Of a stretch of 64,000 bases of DNA, positions 32,839 through 40,205 are shown piece after piece. Position 1 is the stretch's first letter; each line of letters begins with the position of its first letter. The stretch spans positions 377,861 through 441,860 of the forward strand of contig NZ_LMCT01000012.1 in NCBI RefSeq assembly GCF_001424875.1, written 5' to 3'. Origin of the DNA: Kitasatospora sp. Root107 (GTDB lineage: Bacteria > Actinomycetota > Actinomycetes > Streptomycetales > Streptomycetaceae). The notes beneath the pieces were generated by a model. That model made no database searches and was not told the origin of the DNA. It saw only the letters and a program-made list of their open reading frames with translations. The position numbers and the translations under genes were made by a program.

Positions 32839-32864
32839 GTCGTATCTGCGGTCGCGGATACGAC
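32839..32864 (-). terminator. Hairpin upstream of the tail tube gene
   Basis: GTCGTATC (32839-32846) pairs with GATACGAC (32857-32864), continued by GC/GC. It lies between the tail terminator gene and the tube gene; it could be an attenuator or a processing site. Confidence 0.55.
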
Positions 32865-32922
32865 GAAGGCCCATCGCAGAAGGCGAAGGGCCCGATCAGG
32901 GGGGTGAGCGGTGCGGGGCTGC

Positions 32923-33330
32923 TCAGATCGGACGGAGCGTCAGCCGGACCGTGTTGCGGTACCGGTTGCCGGTCGGCCGGTTGTAGTCGGGCAGCCAGCG
33001 CGGGCCGTCCGTCTCCTGGAAGTCGGTGACCACCGCACCGCCGTAGACCGTGCCGCGCAGCTGGAAGACGGCCGCGCGGGCCAGCTGCATCAGTGCGTGG
33101 GCAGCGGTCTTGGTCGGTCCGTAGACCTCCAGGTCGACCAGCGGGAGATCGAGGTGCTGGTCGTCGATCCAGACCCCGCCGGTCCGGGAGACCAGGACGA
33201 CGGCCTGGGTGCCGTCGAAGCCGGCGGGCGGCTTGTTGTCGACGGTGGCGGTCGCCAGCTCGGTGCGGTTGCGCAGGACGTCGACGATCAGTCGTTCGAC
33301 GTCGGGGAGCGCCAGCAGCGGATCGGGCAT
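32923..33330 (-). CDS. Tail terminator-like protein
   Basis: A 135-residue protein (MPDPLLALPDVERLIVDVLR, then FDGTQAVVLVSRTGGVWIDD, LDLPLVDLEVYGPTKTAAHA, and a C-terminal RNTVRLTLRPI). This layout of one helix, beta strands and a helix is that of siphophage tail terminators or tail completion proteins, which cap the tube end that would join a head. It is the first structural gene of the island; no head-tail connector, capsid or portal gene precedes it. ATG 33330 has AAAGGAGCAG upstream. Confidence 0.72.
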   Translation of the reverse strand: MPDPLLALPDVERLIVDVLRNRTELATATVDNKPPAGFDGTQAVVLVSRTGGVWIDDQHLDLPLVDLEVYGPTKTAAHALMQLARAAVFQLRGTVYGGAVVTDFQETDGPRWLPDYNRPTGNRYRNTVRLTLRPI

Positions 33331-33521
33331 GGTGCTGCTCCTTTCTGACGGGGGCCAGGGGTGGTGCGCAGGGCAGCCGGACCTGCCGAGGTGTCGGCGG
33401 CCTCGGTGCGGGAGGAGGGAGGGAGGGCTTGCACCCGACGGGTACGGCCGCCCTACGCGAAGCGGCGGGCCGCGCCCCGTTTTTCGGGGCACAGCTCCGC
33501 CGCTGTTCCAACTGTGACGCA

Positions 33522-33539
33522 TTGCGCGCGCGATCGCAA
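33522..33539. promoter_or_regulatory. Operator-like palindrome before the structural operon
   Basis: TTGCGCGCGCGATCGCAA: TTGCG-N8-CGCAA, the same arms and spacing as the site at 35020-35037 next to the XRE repressor gene. It lies about 190 bases upstream of the first tail gene. Confidence 0.5.
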
Positions 33540-33573
33540 CTTGCGGCGGAGACGACTTTCCCGGGCATCAGAA

Positions 33574-33609
33574 CGCCCCCGCCGCAGCTGTTCGGCTGCG
33601 ACGGGGGCG
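33574..33609 (-). terminator. Terminator after the island regulator genes
   Basis: CGCCCCCG and CGCAGC on one side pair with GCTGCG and CGGGGGCG on the other, with one internal mismatch and a 6-base loop, just downstream of the small HTH gene. Confidence 0.75.
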
Positions 33610-33622
33610 AGTTGAGGGAGGG

Positions 33623-33829
33623 TCAGGACTGGCGGCCCCGCCGGGTACGGCGCTCGGCGGCGAAGACGTCCTCCAGTCGGTAGAGCAGGGACCGGCCCTG
33701 CCGGCCTGCGGCGGCCAGGTGGCCGAGCTGCACCCACTTGCGGATGGTGGCGGGGGCGACCGCCACCTCGACCGCCGCGATCGGGGCGGTGACCAGGGTG
33801 GCGACCCCGGGCAGCGAGATCGGGTTCAC
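33623..33829 (-). CDS. Small helix-turn-helix regulator
   Basis: A 68-residue protein, translated from GTG 33829, which overlaps the stop of the zinc-ribbon gene (GTGA). It contains a MerR/excisionase-like HTH (VAVAPATIRKWVQLGHLAAA followed by GRQGRSLLYRLEDVFAAERR), a pattern of recognition helix then wing. It is the last gene before the structural operon's control region and thus a likely activator or co-regulator of the tail genes. The longer frame (to 34177) overlaps the zinc-ribbon gene and is not protein-like there. Confidence 0.7.
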   Translation of the reverse strand: MNPISLPGVATLVTAPIAAVEVAVAPATIRKWVQLGHLAAAGRQGRSLLYRLEDVFAAERRTRRGRQS

Positions 33830-34632
33830 GCGGCCGACCCCGATCCGCCGACCGACTCCGACCCACTGACCGACCCCGATCCGTCGGCGGGCTCCGCCGC
33901 TTCGACCAGGACCGCCAGCTCGCTCTCGTCCACCCCTGCGTCCAGGGCGAGTTGGGACCACGAGGTCTCCGCCCAGGTGTGCCGGTGCCCCGGGCTGGTC
34001 CGGCACTCGCAGTCCGCCTCGGTGCACCGGCAGCCGGGGTTGACGCAGAGCACGGCCCGCCAGGCCGGGAAGGCCCGCAGCGAGACCGAGTCGCACCAGG
34101 GGCAGCGCCCCCGGACCCGGACCAGCTGCTCGGCCTCCCCCAGCGCGGCCGAGCAGCGGCGCGACATCCGGCGGCACTCCGCCAGGACGTGCTCGGCCAG
34201 CACCGGGTGGTCGGCCACCGAGGCCAGCAGGCCCGCGATCCGGCGCAGTCGGGCGGGTACGTCGGCCCGGGGCGGGCGGCCGAGTCCGAGCCGGTCGCGG
34301 ATCGCCTCCTCCAGCTCGACCACGCCGTCGGTGATGTCGCGCAGCGCGTCCGAGACGTGCAGCCGGAGCGGAGCACTGCCGCCGCCGGCACCCCGCAGGC
34401 CGTGCTGCTCGTTCCAGAGCGCGGCATCCCGGTCGGCCCGGTCGGCGGCGCTCCGACGGGCCGACGCGGCAGCATCCGGCGGCGGGGCGGATCGGCCCGG
34501 AGCACCGGTCCGTCCTGGCGCCAACTCCTCGATGAGCTCAGGGAACTGGCGGTGCAGGAGATCGAGCCAGAGGGCGGCTCGGGCGACCTGGCGGCCCGAG
34601 ACGGTGGACGCGTGGTCGGTCTGGGCATTCAT
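33826..34632 (-). CDS. Zinc-ribbon protein of unknown function, island regulator
   Basis: A 268-residue protein with a helical N-terminal 165 residues (ITDGVVELEEAIRDRLGLG). A cysteine cluster follows at about 180-215 (CPWC, CVNPGCRC, CEC) that fits a zinc ribbon. The C-terminal segment (TWAETSWSQLALDAGVDESE) has an HTH-like spacing, and a Ser/Gly-rich tail ends the protein. AGGAG lies before ATG 34632. It is between the WhiB-like gene and the small HTH gene, all on one strand with overlaps or short gaps. It is probably a transcription or assembly regulator of the tail island; I recognise no named family. Confidence 0.65.
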   Translation of the reverse strand: MNAQTDHASTVSGRQVARAALWLDLLHRQFPELIEELAPGRTGAPGRSAPPPDAAASARRSAADRADRDAALWNEQHGLRGAGGGSAPLRLHVSDALRDITDGVVELEEAIRDRLGLGRPPRADVPARLRRIAGLLASVADHPVLAEHVLAECRRMSRRCSAALGEAEQLVRVRGRCPWCDSVSLRAFPAWRAVLCVNPGCRCTEADCECRTSPGHRHTWAETSWSQLALDAGVDESELAVLVEAAEPADGSGSVSGSESVGGSGSAA

Positions 34633-34689
34633 ACGACGACTCTCCTGGCGGGAACGGGGACAGGAAGGGGTACTGCGAATGACGGGCGC

Positions 34690-34953
34690 TCAGCCGGTCG
34701 TCACGGTCCGGCCGTTGCGCCAGAGCCGTCCGCCGCAGACCCCGTCGAACCAGGACTGGTCGGGCTGGACGGCGGCCAGGCACTGGCTGCGCACCGGGCA
34801 GTGCCCGCAGCGGGCCAGCGCCGGCGCGGCCTCGGTCCGCCGGGTCGCGAAGACGGTGCGCGACGGCAGTCCGGCGCAGGCGGCGAACTCCCGCCAGTCG
34901 GCGGCGTGGTCGCGCTCGAAGGCGAAGCCGGTCGGTTGCTCCAAGGCGGTCAT
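34690..34953 (-). CDS. WhiB-like iron-sulfur transcription factor
   Basis: An 87-residue Wbl-family protein with the four cluster-binding cysteines Cys26, Cys49, Cys52 and Cys58 (ACAG, then CGHCPVRSQC). The following turn is FDGVCGGRLW, in place of the usual GVWGG. Wbl proteins bind a [4Fe-4S] cluster and region 4 of the main sigma factor. Here the gene is the first of the leftward operon of the tail island, facing the XRE repressor gene, so it may connect particle production to redox or developmental state. ATG 34953 has GGAG upstream. Actinophages also code for such proteins. Confidence 0.87.
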   Translation of the reverse strand: MTALEQPTGFAFERDHAADWREFAACAGLPSRTVFATRRTEAAPALARCGHCPVRSQCLAAVQPDQSWFDGVCGGRLWRNGRTVTTG

Positions 34954-34992
34954 GGCGGGGCTGCTCCACGGAGCTGGAAGGGACGAGGCATG

Positions 34993-35122
34993 TTGCGCGC
35001 TCGCACACATCATCTGTCGTTGCGCGTACGCACGCAAGTGCTTTCGATTCCGGCCATGCTTCGGGCGCATTCGTGACCAATCCGACATGATTGCGCGTGC
35101 GTAAGCTCTTATTGCGCGTGCG
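34993..35122. promoter_or_regulatory. Cluster of TTGCGCG operator-like sites between divergent regulators
   Basis: TTGCGCG occurs four times between the WhiB-like and XRE genes: 34993, 35020, 35091 and 35112. The one at 35020-35037 is a TTGCG-N8-CGCAA palindrome. The last two are exact ATTGCGCGTGCG repeats 21 bp apart, two helical turns. This fits binding by the XRE repressor coded next to it. Confidence 0.55.
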
Positions 35123-35173
35123 CGCGAGCGGTAGCCTTGTCCCGCGGGAATAAAAGCGCGGAGGGAGCGCCAT

Positions 35174-35668
35174 ATGGTGCCGAGCAGCACGGACATCGAT
35201 CGGTTCGCATCCTGGGTCGAGGACCTGATGCGCGACCGCGGGTACGATATCGACAGTCCACGCGGCGGCGGGAAGTCCAAGCTCGCCGAGGACGCAGGTG
35301 TTCATCGAGCGGCCGTGACCCGGCTGCTGCAACGTCAGAGCATGCCCGACCTGGACACCATGCGGGGTCTGGCGCACGCGCTCCGGGTGCCGATCCGGGA
35401 AGTGCTCATCCGCTCGGGCAAGCTGACGGCCGAGGATCTCCCACAGGCCGTCAGTTACCCTGCTGAGGACAGCGCGTCCGCCGGAACCGGCGGGGCACGG
35501 ATGACCCTCGAACAGGTCGCGGAGGCGCTCGGGATCCCCGACGACCGCCGCGAGATGTTCATCAAGGTGGCCCAGCAGTTCACCCCCGACCAGTCGGCGG
35601 TGGCCGACCGGCCGAGCCAGGGCGAAGGCACCGGGCGCAAGGTGACGAGGCGGCTCGCAGCGGGCTGA
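35174..35668 (+). CDS. XRE-family repressor of the tail island
   Basis: A 164-residue protein with an N-terminal XRE/cI-type HTH (KSKLAEDAGVHRAAVTRLLQ, then MPDLDTMRGLAHALRVPIRE). A C-terminal region (MTLEQVAEALGIPDDRREMF) may be a second helical or dimerisation domain. No peptidase (LexA-like Ser/Lys) signature is visible, so induction by self-cleavage is unlikely. It faces the leftward operon across a region filled with TTGCGCG repeats. GGAGGGAG precedes ATG 35174. Presumed role: keeps particle production off until a signal arrives. Confidence 0.8.
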   Translation: MVPSSTDIDRFASWVEDLMRDRGYDIDSPRGGGKSKLAEDAGVHRAAVTRLLQRQSMPDLDTMRGLAHALRVPIREVLIRSGKLTAEDLPQAVSYPAEDSASAGTGGARMTLEQVAEALGIPDDRREMFIKVAQQFTPDQSAVADRPSQGEGTGRKVTRRLAAG

Positions 35669-35679
35669 CTCGTGGATCG

Positions 35680-36252
35680 GTGAGAGGCGTTCAGCGCGTG
35701 GTCGGGCAGAAGAATCGCAACGACGGCCCCGACACCCCCGAACACCCCTCGGGCGAGGAGGATTTCGACCTCCTCGCCCTGATCACCGGGATCGCCGAGC
35801 GGCAGCCGATCGGAGCGGGCCAGCGGCTCTCCCCGGTGCTGATCGCCCGGGTGATCGCCGCCCTGGTCCAGACGACCCTGCCGGACGGCGTCCTGGTCAC
35901 CACCCCCGCCGAGTACGACCAGAGCAGGGAGCAGGCCTACGCCCAGGGGTGGCAGGACGCCGTCCAGCACACCCGGCGCCAGCTCGCCCAGGCCGCGGTC
36001 GAGGCCACCGTGCCCGCTCAGCAGAGCCGGCCCCGGCGCCAGGACGGCACCACCGGCTCCGATCCCGGCTCCGCCCCGTTCTCCGGCCCGGCCGGGGCTA
36101 GTCCTGCGGAGGCCGCCGTGCTGCCGTTCCCGCCCCGGATTCCGCTGGTGCGGGCCTCCGACGGGACCGGCCGACGCGAGCTGATGCCCCATCGGCCCCG
36201 CCGGGACCGGACGCCCCGGAAGCCCAGGACCGGCGAGGAGCAGCAGGACTGA
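35680..36252 (+). CDS. Hypothetical protein co-transcribed with the repressor
   Basis: A 190-residue protein starting 12 bases after the repressor stop. The middle (LLALITGIAERQPIGAGQRL, LIARVIAALVQTTLPDGVLV, EQAYAQGWQDAVQHTRRQLA) is helical and could be a coiled coil. The C-terminal 70 residues are low-complexity Pro/Arg/Ser. No transmembrane segment or known domain. Starts at GTG 35680 or GTG 35698 are possible; GAGAGG ten bases before 35698 favours the latter. It may be an antirepressor or co-regulator, by position only. It is the right end of the island, convergent with a HAD gene. Confidence 0.6.
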   Translation: MRGVQRVVGQKNRNDGPDTPEHPSGEEDFDLLALITGIAERQPIGAGQRLSPVLIARVIAALVQTTLPDGVLVTTPAEYDQSREQAYAQGWQDAVQHTRRQLAQAAVEATVPAQQSRPRRQDGTTGSDPGSAPFSGPAGASPAEAAVLPFPPRIPLVRASDGTGRRELMPHRPRRDRTPRKPRTGEEQQD

Positions 36253-36255
36253 CGG

Positions 36256-36915
36256 TCAGTCCGGCAGCCCCAGCAGGCCCGGTACCTCGGCGAGCGCCGT
36301 GATCAGCCCGGTGGCCCCCGCGCCGGTGAGCTTGGCGGGGTCGGTCAGCGCGGCGTAGCCGTACACGTCCATCCCGGCCGCCCTGGCCGCGAGCACGCCG
36401 TTGCGGCTGTCCTCCAGCACCAGGCAGGCACCGGGCTCGACACCCATGGTGCGGGCCGCGTGCAGGAACAGGTCCGGTGCGGGCTTGCCGATGCCGACGT
36501 CCTGGGCGCTGAAGATCCGCTGCTCGGGGTGGTGGCCGCGCAGGCCGGTGAGGTCCAGCGCGGTCCTGATCCACTCGTGGTGCGCGGAGGAGGCCAGGCA
36601 GTACCGGACGCCGTGCTGCTGAAGGGTCTTCAGCAGCTGCTCCGCGCCCCGGACGGCGACGAGTTCACGCTCGAAGGCGGCGAACACCCGGGCGTGGAAC
36701 AGCTCGTCGAACCCCTCCGGCAGGGTGGCCCCGTACCGCTCGCCGATCACGTCGTGCACGGTGTGCGCGGCGCAGCCCATGTAGTCCCGGTAGGAGTCCT
36801 CGACCGTGGTCGGGTACCCGAGCTCGGTCAGGTACTCGGCCAGCACCCGGTTGGAGATCGGCTCGCTGTCCACCAGCACGCCGTCGTTGTCGAAGATCAC
36901 CAAGTCGTAGCTCAC
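36256..36915 (-). CDS. HAD-family hydrolase (beta-phosphoglucomutase-like)
   Basis: A 219-residue HAD hydrolase with motif I FDNDGVLVDSEP (nucleophile Asp9; note Asn at the position between the two usual acidic residues), motif II CLASSAHHEW, motif III lysine in GIGKPAPDLFLHAA and motif IV LVLEDSRNGVLAA. The cap domain is helical, as in phosphoglucomutase and phosphatase relatives. Substrate: a small sugar or sugar-alcohol phosphate, not defined. It is 22 bases downstream of proC on the same strand and is host backbone, marking the right border of the island. Confidence 0.9.
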   Translation of the reverse strand: MSYDLVIFDNDGVLVDSEPISNRVLAEYLTELGYPTTVEDSYRDYMGCAAHTVHDVIGERYGATLPEGFDELFHARVFAAFERELVAVRGAEQLLKTLQQHGVRYCLASSAHHEWIRTALDLTGLRGHHPEQRIFSAQDVGIGKPAPDLFLHAARTMGVEPGACLVLEDSRNGVLAARAAGMDVYGYAALTDPAKLTGAGATGLITALAEVPGLLGLPD

Positions 36916-36937
36916 CCGGGCGAGCCTACTGCGGGCG

Positions 36938-37750
36938 TCACTTCCCGCCGGAGGCCAACTCCTGCGAGCGGTTCCGGGCCGCCTCCAGCGCGCCGAGCAG
37001 CGCGGCCCGCACCCCGTGGACCTCCAGCTCGCGGATGGCCGCGATGGTGGTGCCGGCCGGGGAGGTGACCGCCTCGCGCAGCTTGACCGGGTGCTCGCCC
37101 GAGTCGCGCAGCATCACCGAGGCACCGATCGCCGACTGCACGATCAGGTCGTGCGCCACCTGCCGGGGCAGGCCGAGCAGGATGCCCGCGTCGGTCATCG
37201 CCTCGACCAGGAAGTAGAAGTACGCCGGGCCCGAACCGGACAGCGCGGTGGCCGCGTCCTGCTGGGACTCCGGTAGCCGCAGCGCCTTGCCGACCGAGCG
37301 GAAGATCTCCTCGGCCCGCACCAGGTGCCGCTCCTCGGCGTGCGAGCCGCCGGAGATCACGCTCATCCCCTCGTCCACCAGCACCGGGGTGTTGGGCATC
37401 ACCCGGACCACCGGCGTACCGGCGGCGAGCCGGGCCTCGAACCAGCGGGTCGGCACACCGGCGGCGGCCGAGATCACCAGCCGGTCCGGGCTGACGTGCG
37501 GGGAGAGCTCCTCCAGCAGGGTGCCCATGTCCTGCGGCTTGACCGCCAGGATCAGGGTGTCGGCCAGCTTGGCCGCCTCCGCGTTGGTCACTGCGGTGAC
37601 GCCGTACTTCTCCGCCAACTCGGCGGCCCGCTCCGGACGGCGCGCGGTGACCAGCACGTCGGCCGGGTCGGTGCCCGCCCGCAGCAGGCCGGAGAGCAGC
37701 GCCTCCCCGATCTTGCCGGTACCGAGGAAGGCGATCTTCTGTCCGGACAT
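36938..37750 (-). CDS. proC: Pyrroline-5-carboxylate reductase
   Basis: Last step of proline synthesis: NAD(P)H-dependent reduction of pyrroline-5-carboxylate. The 270-residue protein has the Rossmann start KIAFLGTGKIGEALLSGLL, ILAVKPQDM, VVRVMPNTPVLVDEGMSV, and the C-terminal dimerisation signature LSGSGPAYFYFLVEAMTDAG with REAVTSPAGTTIAAI. Full length. GGAGCGGCC lies before ATG 37750, and the gene is divergent from the secreted esterase. Confidence 0.97.
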   Translation of the reverse strand: MSGQKIAFLGTGKIGEALLSGLLRAGTDPADVLVTARRPERAAELAEKYGVTAVTNAEAAKLADTLILAVKPQDMGTLLEELSPHVSPDRLVISAAAGVPTRWFEARLAAGTPVVRVMPNTPVLVDEGMSVISGGSHAEERHLVRAEEIFRSVGKALRLPESQQDAATALSGSGPAYFYFLVEAMTDAGILLGLPRQVAHDLIVQSAIGASVMLRDSGEHPVKLREAVTSPAGTTIAAIRELEVHGVRAALLGALEAARNRSQELASGGK

Positions 37751-37952
37751 GGCCGCTCCTTACGTACGTGTGCGGCCATCCTCGCACCCGACCGGGTGCC
37801 GCCGGGGCGACGTCCCACGGTGTGGGCAATGTGCGTGACCGATACCCGGCAGGCGGGGCGGTGTTCGTCCGGACCGTGCCCGGCCGGTTCCGCTCCGCCG
37901 TACCGTCGCGGCACCCCACCCAAGGCTTCACCCCCACCCAGGAGCCGACACC

Positions 37953-39521
37953 ATGCATGTACGTCCCTTCCCCCGGTTCTGCTGGGCCGCGCTGACCCTG
38001 CTCGCCGTACTGGCCGGGCTGCTCGGCCTCCAGCCCGGCCGGGCCACCGCCGCCGCCGCCGCGCTCACCCAGGTCACCGGCTTCGGCTCGAACCCGGGCA
38101 ACCTGCTGATGTACCGCTACGTCCCGACCGGGCTGGCGAGCGGCCGCCCGCTGGTGGTCGCGCTGCACGGCTGCACCCAGTCCGCCGCCGCCTTCGACGA
38201 GGAGACCGGCTGGACCAGGTGGGCCGAGCAGTGGGGCTTCGCGCTGCTGCTGCCGCAGCAGCAGTCCGCCAACAACTCCTCGTCCTGCTTCAACTGGTAC
38301 CAGTCCGGGGACTTCTCCCGGGACCAGGGCGAGGCGCTGTCGATCCGTCAGATGATCGACCGGACCAGGGCCGACCTCGACACCGACGCCGCCCGGGTGT
38401 ACGTCACCGGGCTCTCGGCCGGCGGCGCGATGACCGCCGCCCTGCTGGCCGACTACCCCGACGTGTTCGCGGGCGGCGGTGTGGTCGCCGGGCTGCCCGC
38501 GCGGTGCGCCACCAGCCAGACCCAGGCCAGCGTCGACTGCATGACCACCGGCCGCAACCTCACCCCGCAGCAGTGGGGCGACCTGGTCCGCGGCTCCGCC
38601 CCGTCCTGGACCGGTCGCTGGCCCAAGGTGTCGATCTGGCACGGCAGTTCGGACTACGTGGTGAAGTCCACCAACCTCACCGAGCTGATGGAGCAGTGGA
38701 CGGACGCCAACGGGATCGGCCAGACCCCGACGGTGAGCGACACCGTCGGCGGCTACCCGCACGCCGTGTACGCGGACGCCGACGGGCAGGCCAGGGTGGA
38801 GACCTACTCGCTCACCGGCATGGGCCACGGCCAGCCGGTCGACCCGGGCAGCGGCGCCGAACAGTGCGGTGTCGCCGGGGCGTACCTGCTGGACGTCAAC
38901 ATCTGCGCCTCCTACCGGATCGGCAAGTTCTGGGGCCTGGACGGTAGTTCGCCCACGCCTACGCCCTCCCCGTCGCCCACGGGTGGCACCGGCACGCTGA
39001 CCCTGACCGACGACACCTCCCGGGACGGCTACGTGAAGGCCAACGCGGACGGCTCCGCCCCCGCCGTCGGCACCCTCGCGGGCTCCCTCGGTCTCGCCGT
39101 CGGCCGGGGCACCGACGGCAAGCAGAACCGTTCGCTGCTCTCCTTCGACACCACCGCCCTCCCCGCCGGCGCCGTGGTCACCGCCGCCCGGCTCACCGTC
39201 TCGTACGGCAGCGGCAGCGGAAACCCCTGGGGCGAGGGCCAGTTGACGGTCGACACCCGAAGCGGCTGCTTCGGCGCAGCCTGCACCACCGGCACCGACG
39301 ACTACACGGCCCCCGCCGACGCCCCTGCCGTGGCCACCCTGGCCGCCTTCAGCAGCGGCACCCGGGTCTCCACCGACTTCACCGCCGCCGGCCTCGCCGC
39401 CATCACCCCGGGCGGCACCGTCCAGCTCCGCCTCGGCTTCGACCACGCCCTGGCCTCGACCGGCTACCTCTTCCTCCAGCGCGGCGCGAACGCCGTTCTC
39501 ACCCTCGAGTACCGACGCTGA
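37953..39521 (+). CDS. Secreted PHA-depolymerase-type esterase with C-terminal DNRLRE-like domain
   Basis: A 522-residue secreted hydrolase: signal peptide to about residue 36, then a type-1 PHB-depolymerase/feruloyl-esterase alpha/beta domain (VALHGCTQSAAAF oxyanion region, TGLSAGGAM with nucleophile Ser155, MGHGQPVDPG with the His). A Thr/Pro/Ser linker (PTPTPSPSPTGG) follows. The C-terminal domain of about 170 residues (LTLTDDTSRDGYVKANADGS, LSFDTTALPAGAVVTAARLT) resembles DNRLRE/CBM96-type beta domains that bind polysaccharide or polyester. It likely degrades extracellular polyester or esterified plant polymer. AGGAG precedes ATG 37953. Confidence 0.9.
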   Translation: MHVRPFPRFCWAALTLLAVLAGLLGLQPGRATAAAAALTQVTGFGSNPGNLLMYRYVPTGLASGRPLVVALHGCTQSAAAFDEETGWTRWAEQWGFALLLPQQQSANNSSSCFNWYQSGDFSRDQGEALSIRQMIDRTRADLDTDAARVYVTGLSAGGAMTAALLADYPDVFAGGGVVAGLPARCATSQTQASVDCMTTGRNLTPQQWGDLVRGSAPSWTGRWPKVSIWHGSSDYVVKSTNLTELMEQWTDANGIGQTPTVSDTVGGYPHAVYADADGQARVETYSLTGMGHGQPVDPGSGAEQCGVAGAYLLDVNICASYRIGKFWGLDGSSPTPTPSPSPTGGTGTLTLTDDTSRDGYVKANADGSAPAVGTLAGSLGLAVGRGTDGKQNRSLLSFDTTALPAGAVVTAARLTVSYGSGSGNPWGEGQLTVDTRSGCFGAACTTGTDDYTAPADAPAVATLAAFSSGTRVSTDFTAAGLAAITPGGTVQLRLGFDHALASTGYLFLQRGANAVLTLEYRR

Positions 39522-39526
39522 CCCCG

Positions 39527-39562
39527 TCCGGCCCGGCCCGGGGCTCACCTGGCCGGGCCGGA
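39527..39562 (+). terminator. Terminator after the esterase gene
   Basis: TCCGGCCCGGCC (39527-39538) pairs with GGCCGGGCCGGA (39551-39562), six bases after the stop. Confidence 0.75.
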
Positions 39563-39642
39563 TAGGCCCGCGGCACCCCGTAGGGGGAAAGTCCGGGGCT
39601 ACCCCTATGGCTTCCGGGCTCCGGGCGGAGCACCGTGGAGGT

Positions 39643-40092
39643 ATGGGACACGGAGATTTGTCGCGTAGTGAGAACCGGCAGCTGGCGGTCGCCTCGGCGG
39701 GCCTGGGGCCGTGGCGGACGGCGGCCGGGGTCGGGGTGCTGGTCGGTGGGGCCGCCCTCGGGGTGGATGTGGTGACGGGGCACTGGTCCCTGGACATCCT
39801 GGCCGGGCCGGTCGGGCTCGGGTTGTTCTTCTTCTTCCTGGTCGGCACGGTCGGCGGCAAGCTCCGCCGGGACACCGCCGACCGGCGCCTGCACCGCTGG
39901 GCGAGCGAGCACCCGTGGCGCTCGGCCCTGCCGGCGGCGGGTGCGCTCTGGGGGCTGAACGCCCTGTCGATGATGCTGCTCGGCGGGTCCGGGCTGTTCG
40001 CCGCGCTGTTCGGCTCGCTGGTGCCCGCCGGGGTGCTGCTGCTGATCGCGGGTGTGGTCGGATCGGTGAAGAAGGCCCGGAAGCAGGACTGA
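39643..40092 (+). CDS. Small integral membrane protein of unknown function
   Basis: A 149-residue protein from ATG 39643 (MGHGDLSRSENRQLAVASAG); an in-frame ATG at 39607 would add 12 poorly protein-like residues. Three or four hydrophobic segments are visible (TAAGVGVLVGGAALGVDVV, LDILAGPVGLGLFFFFLVG, GALWGLNALSMMLLGG, PAGVLLLIAGVVGSVKK). It has no known domain. Upstream, GTAGGGGGAAAGTCCGGGGC could be a promoter element. It is monocistronic, judged by the following promoter-like region. Confidence 0.65.
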   Translation: MGHGDLSRSENRQLAVASAGLGPWRTAAGVGVLVGGAALGVDVVTGHWSLDILAGPVGLGLFFFFLVGTVGGKLRRDTADRRLHRWASEHPWRSALPAAGALWGLNALSMMLLGGSGLFAALFGSLVPAGVLLLIAGVVGSVKKARKQD

Positions 40093-40193
40093 CACCGGGT
40101 CACCACTGGACGAAACGCGTCGTACCGGTACGGAACACCCACCCAGGGTGGCAAACCCCCGACCCGGTGCGGGTGTTGTGATGGGCTGATCTA

Positions 40194-40199
40194 CATACT
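40194..40199 (+). promoter_or_regulatory. -10-like hexamer, leaderless membrane-protein mRNA
   Basis: CATACT ends six bases before GTG 40206, with no Shine-Dalgarno sequence. The same CATACTG-N5-GTG arrangement precedes the paralogue at 41458. Confidence 0.4.
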
Positions 40200-40205
40200 G
40201 TCCAC

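Noticed and set aside
34993..35122. CRISPR array
   Set aside because: The repeated units are 7-12 bp and irregularly spaced in a promoter region; no spacers of uniform length and no cas genes.
21773..36252. Complete prophage
   Set aside because: No terminase, portal, capsid, integrase or replication genes, and no att repeats that I could see at the borders.
21773..36252. Contractile injection system (CIS or R-type tailocin)
   Set aside because: There is no sheath, baseplate wedge, spike or AAA ATPase gene; the tube, tape measure and G/GT order are siphophage-like.
36098..36574. Minus-strand frame overlapping the HAD hydrolase
   Set aside because: Arg/Ala/Gly-rich alternative frame of the HAD gene and antisense of the gene at 35680; no start signal or domain.
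36912..40154. 1080-codon open frame on the minus strand
   Set aside because: It continues upstream from proC through antisense of the esterase gene. In very GC-rich DNA antisense frames often stay open; the sequence there is Arg/Gly/Pro-rich without domains.
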